Shown piece by piece: positions 7,642-14,859 of a stretch of DNA of 64,000 nt. Each line of letters begins with the position of its first letter. The stretch's first letter is position 1. The notes under the pieces are model-generated. The model ran no database searches and was not told where the DNA came from. It saw only the letters and a list, made by a program, of their open reading frames with translations. The position numbers were made by a program, and so were the translations under genes. This DNA comes from Spirosoma spitsbergense DSM 19989 (GTDB lineage Bacteria > Bacteroidota > Bacteroidia > Cytophagales > Spirosomataceae), in NCBI RefSeq assembly GCF_000374085.1, contig NZ_KB893592.1, positions 62,001 to 126,000 of the forward strand, written 5' to 3'.

Positions 7642-9135
7642 CTATAAAAAACGCTTCCGCAGCTGCCCAATCGTCTGGTTAATATCCGATGATAGACTGA
7701 ACCCGACAACAGCTCCACCGAACAGGGCCGTAATCAGGGCCGACCGACCGGCCATATCCAGCAGAACGCGGGTGGTTGTGGCAGTTGGTGCCGGGTAAGG
7801 ATATTGTACAGAAATCCACCACACGCCTGCGCCCAGTAACACAACCAGTCCATTTCGCCAGGTGAACGGCTGCATGTTGAACGCAAACCCGACGAACAGC
7901 GTCCGGGCCAGATTGTACAGGAACGTAGCCAGTGCCGCCCCAATAGCCGCCCCATTGATACCAAATCGGGGAATCAGGTATAGGTTAACTGCAATAGTGA
8001 TAAAAATCAGCACAACAAAAAACAGCGAGTCGTAGGTGTAAAAGCGCGACGTGTTTAGGATGATGCCATTCACGCCCGTGGCCATGTCGATGAGTTTGCC
8101 AAGACCCAGCCACAAGATGACGTAGTACCCCGCTTCGTAGCTTGGCGGCAGAAACCGGAACACATTGGGCAGGTTGGCGGCCACCCCAACAAATACCAGA
8201 CACCCCGCAATGAGTTGATTCAGGCAGCTTTTCCGATAGATACTGGCGATATTCTCCAGGTCGTTCGTTTTCCAAGACTCCGCAATCAACGCCCCCGACA
8301 CCTTGTAGAGAGCCGTGGCGGGTACGGCAATAACGGCGGCAAAGTAGGAAGCCGTGCCGTATACACCCGTATCGCCCAGGCCCTGTTTGCTGTTAATCAT
8401 CACCTTATCAATCGTCAGAATAATTTGCGACGATAGGGCCGTGGTGAGGGTCAAGGCTGCGTAGCGCGTCAGGTTTCGGCGCAATTCGGGGTCGAGGTTA
8501 AGGAAACGCCGATGAAGAAACAACGCTTTATCACGAACAACGCTGACCACCATCAGCATCGTTTGCAGAAAGAAAGCCAGTAGCCACAGGCCCAGAAACT
8601 GCGGGAACGTAACCCATCCCAGCCAGTAAATCACCCCCGCCAGTAAAATCAGCAGCCGCTGCACAAACTGCTGCAGCACCGTGCCCGTAACGGGGTTGTA
8701 TAACAGCCGGGAGTAGTTGTCGAAAACGGCAAAGTAAACGGTGAACAGCGTTAGCGGAATGAGCAGGTAATAGTAGTCGGTAAACAACGCCGACTCACCT
8801 CCGCTGCTCGCAATAAACCAGGGTCGGGCCAGCCACAGCCCCAGCACACACAGGCCAAAACCAACAAGTGTTGTCAGACTTGTTAGGAACAGATAGCCGT
8901 TATGTTGCCGGTCGGGGTTGCGGAAATACGGAAAATACCGCCCTCCCGCGCCGTTGGTACCCAGGTTGGCAAATTGGGCCAGCACCTGCGCCAGAGAAAT
9001 CAGCAGCGTCAATAACCCGACCTGCGCCTTGCTGAACAGATTCGGAAAGAAAAGTCCCTGCGTTAAAAAGCCCACCGCCACCCCCGCGTAGGTGTACACC
9101 GAACTCTGAATCGTCTGCCGTTTTATGATACCCAT
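7642..9135 (-). CDS. Polysaccharide/lipid-linked oligosaccharide flippase (MOP superfamily)
   Basis: About 497 residues with 12-14 hydrophobic segments in the pattern of polysaccharide biosynthesis (Wzx/RfbX-like) flippases. I start it at the ATG at 9135 (MGIIKRQTIQSSVYTYAGV), the usual N-terminus of this family; an upstream start at 9192 would translate a repeat-rich hairpin into an unlikely SFAHSFIRSFS stretch. It follows the pseudaminate synthase gene, so it may export a surface glycan or glycoconjugate carrying that acid (inference). Its tail faces the yicC remnant. Confidence 0.85.
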   Translation of the reverse strand: MGIIKRQTIQSSVYTYAGVAVGFLTQGLFFPNLFSKAQVGLLTLLISLAQVLAQFANLGTNGAGGRYFPYFRNPDRQHNGYLFLTSLTTLVGFGLCVLGLWLARPWFIASSGGESALFTDYYYLLIPLTLFTVYFAVFDNYSRLLYNPVTGTVLQQFVQRLLILLAGVIYWLGWVTFPQFLGLWLLAFFLQTMLMVVSVVRDKALFLHRRFLNLDPELRRNLTRYAALTLTTALSSQIILTIDKVMINSKQGLGDTGVYGTASYFAAVIAVPATALYKVSGALIAESWKTNDLENIASIYRKSCLNQLIAGCLVFVGVAANLPNVFRFLPPSYEAGYYVILWLGLGKLIDMATGVNGIILNTSRFYTYDSLFFVVLIFITIAVNLYLIPRFGINGAAIGAALATFLYNLARTLFVGFAFNMQPFTWRNGLVVLLGAGVWWISVQYPYPAPTATTTRVLLDMAGRSALITALFGGAVVGFSLSSDINQTIGQLRKRFL

Positions 9136-9147
9136 TCTTGAGAATGA

Positions 9148-9238
9148 GCGAATGAATGAATGAGCGAATGAGTGAATAGCTGGCGCGAGCACTTTGTTTA
9201 CGCCAGCTATTCACTCATTCACTCATTCATTCATTCGC
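9148..9238. repeat. Long hairpin of GAATGAGT-type repeats between pseI and the flippase gene
   Basis: Arms 9148-9185 and 9201-9238 are 38 bp, complementary with one mismatch, around a 15-nt loop. The arms consist of GAATGAATGAGTGAA units followed by TAGCTGGCG. The pseI stop codon (9227-9229) is built from the right arm, so the element has altered or supplied the gene's end. Related short repeats occur at 49626-49710 and inside the coding start of the gene at 14860. Confidence 0.9.
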
Positions 9239-10294
9239 AATTAGGTTCCAGTCCAGTGCCGTGCCTGCTTCGATGTTCTGCGTGGCGGCTTTGCCGATGA
9301 TGCCGTCGTAGTAGCGGGTGTGCAGACCGTTCGCCGGGCGAATACTGCGCACAGTGTCGGGCGTGAAGCGTTCACCCGCCTGCATGGCGCGCACGACGTA
9401 CAGCGACCGTTTGAATTGCAGACTTTTCGCTTCTTTCGGGGTGAGAGTATAACTAATCTGCCCCATTGCCAACTGCGCCCGTTCGGTTTCAACGACGAGG
9501 TTTTTAAGTTCGTCGGGTTCCAGCGAGAAGGCAGAATCGACCCCTCCATCGGCCCGGCGCAGTGTAACGTGTTTCTCCAGCACTACGGCTCCCAACGCCA
9601 CCGCTGCCACGGCCGCCCCGATGCCCATGGTATGGTCAGAAAGGCCAACGGGTACATCGAAGAGTTGCCGCATATGCGGAATGGTGAGCAGGTTAGTCGT
9701 TTCGGGCGTGGCCGGGTAAGTGCTCGTGCATTTGAGCAAAATGAGGTCTTTACACCCATTGGCCCTGAGAACCTTTACCGACTCCTCTAGGTCAGCCACG
9801 GAGGCTACACCCGTACTCATAATGACCGGCTTACCAGTTTGGGCTACTTTTTTGAGCAGGATATGGTCTGTATTTTCAAACGAAGCAATTTTATAAAGGG
9901 GCACATCCAGCGATTCCAGAAAGTCGACCGCCGTGGTGTCGAACGGCGAACTGAAAGCGATCATACCCCGCTTTTTGGCGTGGTCGAAAATAGGTTTGTG
10001 CCACTCCCAGGGTGTGTACGCTTCGGCGTAGAGTTTATACAGGTTCTTATCGGCCCAGAGCGATTTGGCATCCCGAATGTAAAACTCTTCCGAAGCTCCG
10101 TTGAATGTAATCGTATCGGGTGTGTACGTCTGAAGTTTAAGGGCATGGGCACCGGCATCCGCTACGGCATCCACTATTTCCAAAGCCCGGTCGAGCGACT
10201 GGTTATGATTCCCCGACATTTCGGCGATAACAAACGGGCGATGGACTGGACTTATGGTAAACTGGGCAACCTGAATCGGCTGGATACTACTCAT
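9227..10294 (-). CDS. pseI: Pseudaminic acid synthase (NeuB family)
   Basis: 355 residues. The NeuB TIM barrel occupies about 1-280 (FVIAEMSGNHNQSLDRALEI, AGAHALKLQTYTPDTIT, HVTLRRADGGVDSAFSLEP) and a C-terminal SAF/antifreeze-like domain follows (residues 290-355, RSLYVVRAMQAGERFTPDTV). The SGNHNQ start and LKLQTYTPDTIT favour PseI over sialic acid synthase NeuB. PseI condenses 2,4-diacetamido-2,4,6-trideoxy-L-altrose with phosphoenolpyruvate to make pseudaminic acid, a cell-surface nine-carbon sugar. Its ATG overlaps the acetyltransferase stop by 4 nt. The other pathway genes (pseB, pseC, pseG, pseF) are not in this window. Confidence 0.9.
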   Translation of the reverse strand: MSSIQPIQVAQFTISPVHRPFVIAEMSGNHNQSLDRALEIVDAVADAGAHALKLQTYTPDTITFNGASEEFYIRDAKSLWADKNLYKLYAEAYTPWEWHKPIFDHAKKRGMIAFSSPFDTTAVDFLESLDVPLYKIASFENTDHILLKKVAQTGKPVIMSTGVASVADLEESVKVLRANGCKDLILLKCTSTYPATPETTNLLTIPHMRQLFDVPVGLSDHTMGIGAAVAAVALGAVVLEKHVTLRRADGGVDSAFSLEPDELKNLVVETERAQLAMGQISYTLTPKEAKSLQFKRSLYVVRAMQAGERFTPDTVRSIRPANGLHTRYYDGIIGKAATQNIEAGTALDWNLIANE

Positions 10295-10773
10295 TGACTG
10301 TTGATGTAAAGCAAACTTGGCGTATCAAATTTACCGCTTTCGCCCGACAGTACGAAACCTGCCCGCTCGAAGGCCCGCATCGACGCCCGGTTATTGGCCT
10401 TAATGTAGGCATGAATCGTAACCATACCCCACTGCTCCCGACATGCGGCACACCCCTGCTGAATTAGCTGAGTGGCCATTCCCTTGCCACGCTGACTGGC
10501 ATCGACCGAGATACCGATAATGATTTCGTCGGGCATATCGGCTACGGGTGCTCGCTCGAATCGGACCTGCCCCACCGCCTGCTCCATCTCGTCGAAAAAG
10601 ACAAGCAACAGCGCATTGGCATCGGTCAGTTTGCGCGTAAACCAGGCCGTGTGCGTTTCCAGTGAGATAGGGTTTGAATTGAACGATTGCCGCCGGGTAT
10701 CGGGATCATTGGCCCAGTCGAAATAAAGCTGGGCATCGATTATCTGGGCTGTTCGGTAGACTAACTGAGCCAT
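10291..10773 (-). CDS. GNAT N-acetyltransferase, probably PseH-like
   Basis: I use the ATG at 10773 (MAQLVYRTAQIIDAQLYFDW), giving 160 residues; the frame extends upstream to 10872, but that part runs into a terminator and lacks similarity to the family. The acetyl-CoA motif A is QRGKGMATQLIQQG, and motif B includes ANNRASMRAFERAGF. Overlap of 4 nt with pseI argues that it makes the N-acetylated precursor in pseudaminate synthesis (PseH acetylates the 4-amino group). A general GNAT role is the alternative. Confidence 0.8.
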   Translation of the reverse strand: MAQLVYRTAQIIDAQLYFDWANDPDTRRQSFNSNPISLETHTAWFTRKLTDANALLLVFFDEMEQAVGQVRFERAPVADMPDEIIIGISVDASQRGKGMATQLIQQGCAACREQWGMVTIHAYIKANNRASMRAFERAGFVLSGESGKFDTPSLLYINSQ

Positions 10774-10857
10774 TTGACGTGTCGACTTATAGGGTTGGTG
10801 AAACAGTAGCAGGTGTCTATACAGTCCAGTCTCTTTCTGCAATAATCGGTAAAAACA

Positions 10858-10897
10858 AACGTCCGGTTTCAACCTATATAGGTTAAAACCGGACGTT
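10858..10897 (-). terminator. Hairpin terminator after the sugar dehydrogenase gene
   Basis: Arms AACGTCCGGTTT and AAACCGGACGTT enclose a self-complementary AACCTATATAGGTT core. Read on the minus strand it is followed by TTTGTTTTTA, a good U tract, 20 nt past the stop at 10917. It separates that gene from the pseudaminate operon. Confidence 0.85.
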
Positions 10898-10916
10898 ATC
10901 TACTAATACTGAGCGA

Positions 10917-12254
10917 CTATTTCTTCGCCGTATACGTTACTTTCCAGACATTTCCTTTCACCGAATCGCTGATATAGAGCGAACCATCGGGGCCCTGCGC
11001 CAGCCCTACCGGACGGGCTTTGGCATCGCCGGGGCTGTCCAAGTCAAGCTTACCGGCGTTGACACCGGTACCCGGTGTTCCCTGCTCCGGTACACCGGCA
11101 AAGTTCTCGGCAAATACTTCGTACTTCCCTGACGGACGGCCATCTTTCCCGAATGGAATGAAGGCCACAAAATAGCCGCCCTGTTTCAGTGGGGCGCGGT
11201 TCCAGGAACCGTGGAAACAGACAAAAGCTCCATTTTTGTAGCGGGCAGGGAAAGCACTCCCTGTATAAAATAACAGATCATTCGGCGCCCAGTGACCCGG
11301 AAACGCCATAATGGGCTTCTCTTTGCCCGCACACCGGTCCACCTTCGTACCATCACCGCCATATTCGGGAGCCAGAAATTTCTGATTCTTCACCTGGTTA
11401 TTGTAGCAGTACGGCCAGCCGAAGTCATTGCCTTCTTTTACCATCAAAAACTCTTCGGAAGGCAACTCCGCACTCACTTCATCGGTAAAAGCGCCACCCC
11501 AGCTATTAAGCATATCGCGGCCATGTTGCAGGGCATAAAGCGTATTATTCGCCGTATTCCAATCGAGGGAAACCGCGTTACGGATACCGGTAGCGTACCG
11601 TTTTCCATCAGCCTTATGCTGGTTGAGTTTATTGGCATCGAACTGCCAGATACCGCCGTACTCTTCCAGAATGGGGCAGGGGTCCATTCCCATCGATCCT
11701 TTCTGCCGGTCTTTCTCCTGGCAGGCATTGGAGGGGGCACCAAAATTAACGAATAGCTTACCATCCGGCGAAATCGTTATCGACTTACTGGCATGCTGCC
11801 GCTGGAGCGTTAGCCCAACAATAATCGGCTCGGCAGGAGTCGTTTCCATCACCTTCCCATTCGTCAGTTTATACCGATACACCGACGTATCGGACGAAGC
11901 ATACAGATAGTCTTTGTAGAGAGCCATACCCGTACCGGTGTAGTCACCAAACATCATGGTCTGGTCGGCCTTACCATCGCCGTTCGTATCGTTCAGTTCA
12001 ACGATACCTTTGCCGTCGTTTAGTTTTTCCAGTTTCACGAAAACTGTTCCGGCCGGGTCCACCACAATATGCCGGGCTTTACCCAGGTTTTCGGCAAAGA
12101 CCGATGCCTGGAATCCATTGATAAGTTTAATACCACCATTTTCGGGAGGTGTAGTTTTTTCCTGTCGGGTAATAGCCGACCGGGACTTTACGGGTTTTTC
12201 TGGTCCGGCCAGCGCCATGGAAGCAGCCGTTAGTAAAAGAAGTGTAAGGTTCAT
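10917..12254 (-). CDS. Secreted sorbosone/glucose dehydrogenase-type beta-propeller
   Basis: 445 residues with a signal peptide (MNLTLLLLTAASMALA). The body is a six-bladed propeller of the PQQ-dependent sugar (sorbosone) dehydrogenase family: GFQASVFAENLGKARHIVV, ELNDTNGDGKADQTMMFGDY, YATGIRNAVSLDWN, FPGHWAPNDLLFYTG, RPVGLAQGPDGSLYISD. Proteins like this oxidise sugars or alcohols in the periplasm with PQQ; no haem motif is present. It stands alone, divergent from the DUF1080 gene across 137 bp, with its own terminator. The substrate is unknown and PQQ binding is assumed from the family. Confidence 0.85.
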   Translation of the reverse strand: MNLTLLLLTAASMALAGPEKPVKSRSAITRQEKTTPPENGGIKLINGFQASVFAENLGKARHIVVDPAGTVFVKLEKLNDGKGIVELNDTNGDGKADQTMMFGDYTGTGMALYKDYLYASSDTSVYRYKLTNGKVMETTPAEPIIVGLTLQRQHASKSITISPDGKLFVNFGAPSNACQEKDRQKGSMGMDPCPILEEYGGIWQFDANKLNQHKADGKRYATGIRNAVSLDWNTANNTLYALQHGRDMLNSWGGAFTDEVSAELPSEEFLMVKEGNDFGWPYCYNNQVKNQKFLAPEYGGDGTKVDRCAGKEKPIMAFPGHWAPNDLLFYTGSAFPARYKNGAFVCFHGSWNRAPLKQGGYFVAFIPFGKDGRPSGKYEVFAENFAGVPEQGTPGTGVNAGKLDLDSPGDAKARPVGLAQGPDGSLYISDSVKGNVWKVTYTAKK

Positions 12255-12391
12255 AGTGACATTAATTCGGTTTTAGATATGTCAAAAGAACGGATGGTTA
12301 ACGTTAAAAGTTTTTGGAGGTATCTTGTTAATTACAGACTTTTACTGTTGCTAATGGGTATCCAGAATACCTACACTACTTTTCCGAATCT

Positions 12392-14098
12392 ATGCTACTA
12401 ACTACTAACTCAATTCTTCGCCGAACGGCTGTGCTTATGCTTGGTGTCCTGTTGTCGGCATCACTGTATGCACAGAGTGATTTACCGGCGATTGCCCCCT
12501 CGCAACTAACCTTACCCAAAGGCTGGCAACTGGCCGGGTCTGTATCGCCGGCAGCCGATGGCTCGTCGATGCGTCCACAATCGGGCAATACTGTTCTGAC
12601 GGGTTCCGGAACCCCATTAACCCTGCTGACCCCGACAGATGATTTTCGATTGCATTTCAACCTGATGACGACACCCAATGCCGACGTTGTAGTGACATTA
12701 CCTACCGGTCAGGCTATTAATCTGGGAAAAACACCGGAGATGATGCGCATTATGAAAGCCCCCGGTTTGTGGCAAACGGTGGATGTCTGGTACAAAACGG
12801 CGGGGCCTACGGGCCGCTCAGTCCTGGAGAAACTTGTCCTGAACGGGGTAACGGTTCGCGAAATGCAAACCTTATCCAATGATAAGTTAGGTCCGTTAAC
12901 AATAGCTTCCGCTACCGGACCGATAGCGATTCGGAACGTAGGCTACCGGGTTATGTCGCCCCGCAAAGTAGCGCAGTGGAGTTCCCCTCTCAACTACACC
13001 ATTGTTGAAGGGCAGTATATCGAAGACCGGGAGAACGCCCGTACCCGGAAAGTGCTGAAACAGGATACTACGTCCATGCTCAACTACGAGGTGTCGTACG
13101 GACAGCCGCGCCAGTATTCTATTCTGTTCACGGGTAAATTAAACGCCCTGACAACCGGCGACTACCAGTTTGAGCTGGACCAGGGTGGTGTAGGTGGCGT
13201 TTGGGTGGATGGAAAACCCGTCATTCCGGCCAGCCACCGCGAATTGGGACAGTCCACCACCGGCAACACCACGCTTACCGCCGGGCCACACACGGTTGAA
13301 GTCTATTTCTCAAGGTCCTGGTTCCGGCCGGGGCTTGGGTTATTCGTCTCGCAGGCCGGTACGCGTCCGCAACCGCTTCATGCTCCGGCCTCCTTACCCG
13401 AACCTGACCCTGTGGCCGTTATCAGTGTCAATCCGGATTACCACGATCCCATGAATCAGGTGCAGCGGATTCGTTCGTTCGTGCAGTTGCCGGGCGAGAA
13501 AGCCAAGCGGACGCACAGTATGTCGGTTGGTTCACCTACGGGTATGCATTACACTGTTGATCTTGACCAGATGGCCTTGTTACAGGTGTGGAAAGGTGAC
13601 TTTGCCAACACCACCGAAATGTGGTATGAGCGGGGAGAACCACAGCTGCTTACTCCCTTAGGCGAAACGGTTTATATGCCCGGCCAAACGCCCCTGATGG
13701 TATTAGCAAGTGAATCAGCCGCCTGGCCCGATAGCGTCAGCGAGAATACCCTCCAGTATAAAGGGATGAAAATAGATAAACAGGGTACGCCAACGATGGA
13801 ATACAAAATCGCGGGCACAACGGTCATGGATGCGATAAAACCAGATGGTGATGCGCTGACCCGAACCTTGACCTTAACCGGTTCGCCCAGTGGAACGCTT
13901 TATTGCCGACTCGCGGCCGGAACATCGGTGGAGGAAGTCAGCAAAGGGCTTTATGCCGTTAACGACCGTAGTTACTACATACGCGTCGACCCGAAAGCCA
14001 ACGTAAAAATGCGTCAAAGCAGTGGTAAACAGGAGTTATTACTCCCCGTCGACATGAAGAAAGGAGCCGGAACAGTGCAGTATTCAATTATCTTTTAG
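12392..14098 (+). CDS. Secreted DUF1080 (3-keto-disaccharide hydrolase-like) and PA14-like protein
   Basis: 568 residues with a signal peptide ending in SASLYAQ. Residues about 35-185 resemble the DUF1080/concanavalin-like fold (GWQLAGSVSP, DFRLHFNLMTTPNADVVV, APGLWQTVDVWYK, LEKLVLNGVTV). Residues about 200-320 form a PA14-like module (FTGKLNALTTGDYQFELDQG, VWVDGKPV, LTAGPHTVEVYF). The last 230 residues match nothing I know but resemble regions found beside cytochrome and azurin-type proteins. With the propeller-plastocyanin gene downstream it fits extracellular sugar oxidation and capture, a link made from context only. Confidence 0.75.
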   Translation: MLLTTNSILRRTAVLMLGVLLSASLYAQSDLPAIAPSQLTLPKGWQLAGSVSPAADGSSMRPQSGNTVLTGSGTPLTLLTPTDDFRLHFNLMTTPNADVVVTLPTGQAINLGKTPEMMRIMKAPGLWQTVDVWYKTAGPTGRSVLEKLVLNGVTVREMQTLSNDKLGPLTIASATGPIAIRNVGYRVMSPRKVAQWSSPLNYTIVEGQYIEDRENARTRKVLKQDTTSMLNYEVSYGQPRQYSILFTGKLNALTTGDYQFELDQGGVGGVWVDGKPVIPASHRELGQSTTGNTTLTAGPHTVEVYFSRSWFRPGLGLFVSQAGTRPQPLHAPASLPEPDPVAVISVNPDYHDPMNQVQRIRSFVQLPGEKAKRTHSMSVGSPTGMHYTVDLDQMALLQVWKGDFANTTEMWYERGEPQLLTPLGETVYMPGQTPLMVLASESAAWPDSVSENTLQYKGMKIDKQGTPTMEYKIAGTTVMDAIKPDGDALTRTLTLTGSPSGTLYCRLAAGTSVEEVSKGLYAVNDRSYYIRVDPKANVKMRQSSGKQELLLPVDMKKGAGTVQYSIIF

Positions 14099-14237
14099 TC
14101 ATTCTGCTTCGTGGTCATTGATGGTCATTACGTTGTCGTTTGCTCCGCGTCATTCGTAGTCATTAGCCGTTGACTGAAACAATTCCAGACATTCATTGAC
14201 AATGTAATCACCAATAATGACAGCCAGGTAAATGACA
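14099..14237. repeat. GTCATT-type imperfect palindromic repeat, copy A
   Basis: The spacer after the DUF1080 gene has four GTCATT units on one side and AATGAC/AATGTAATCACC on the other. The best paired arms are 14123-14137 and 14198-14212 (13 of 15). The same building blocks (TTCGC/TCCGCGTCATT, GTCATT) recur at 29932-30042 and 35283-35397. Confidence 0.65.
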
Positions 14238-14248
14238 CCATAACACCC

Positions 14249-14587
14249 ATGAAGGATCCAATAACCTGGGCTGATTTTGAGAAAGTGGAAATGCGTACTG
14301 GTACGATTGTATCGGCAGAAGCATTCCCTAAAGCGCAAAAACCGGCCTACAAACTGACGATTGACTTCGGTGAGTTTGGTACCAAACGTACTTCGGCCCA
14401 GGTAACAGCGTTATATAGTATGGAAGAATTGATAGGAAAACAGGTGGTGGCGGTGGTCAACTTTCCGCCTAAACAGATTGCTACCTTTATGAGCGAATGT
14501 CTGGTATTGGGAGCCGTTGCCACCGATGGCACCGTAACACTGCTCCAGCCCGAACGAAAAACCGAAAACGGACAACGCATTGGTTAA
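14249..14587 (+). CDS. csaA: CsaA-like tRNA-binding domain protein
   Basis: 112 residues forming a single OB-fold tRNA-binding domain: ITWADFEKVEMRTGTIVSAE, AYKLTIDFGEFGTKRTSAQ, GKQVVAVVNFPPKQIATF, SECLVLGA. This is the standalone form known as CsaA, homologous to the C-terminal domain of some methionyl-tRNA synthetases and reported to act as an export-related chaperone in Bacillus. Full length for the family. It sits between two secreted-protein genes but within repeat-rich spacers, so operon membership is doubtful. Confidence 0.9.
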   Translation: MKDPITWADFEKVEMRTGTIVSAEAFPKAQKPAYKLTIDFGEFGTKRTSAQVTALYSMEELIGKQVVAVVNFPPKQIATFMSECLVLGAVATDGTVTLLQPERKTENGQRIG

Positions 14588-14614
14588 ATTAATGTGCAAT
14601 GAATAACCGGGTAG

Positions 14615-14690
14615 TTTGTCATTCCGACCGCCGGGAGGAATCTCAACTATCCTGAGGCTTGAAATTCTTCCCGGCGTTTGGAATGACAAA
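14615..14690. repeat. REP-like palindrome (GTCATTCCGA...GGAGGAATCT type)
   Basis: Arms 14615-14641 and 14664-14690 pair over 27 bp with three mismatches. The sequence TTTGTCATTCCGACCGCCGGG, then AGGAATCTC, is the form of REP elements often seen in Bacteroidota genomes. A degraded half-site, GAGATTCCTCC, lies at 14813-14823. No REP-associated transposase is in the window. Confidence 0.8.
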
Positions 14691-14859
14691 TTCAAAAAAC
14701 GGAGACGCGAAAAGAAGAAAATTTTGATTCAGGAGTTCAATGCTGAGTGTAAATTTCTAAACGCAGAAATTCAGGATTAATTGGCATAATTAGTACCTTT
14801 AAATAGACGGCGGAGATTCCTCCTACGTCAGAACGAATGGCCGTAGCCATGAAATACAC

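Noticed and set aside
9136-9192. N-terminal extension of the flippase (start at 9192)
   Set aside because: It translates the GAATGAGT hairpin; family members begin at the MGIIKRQ-type start at 9135.
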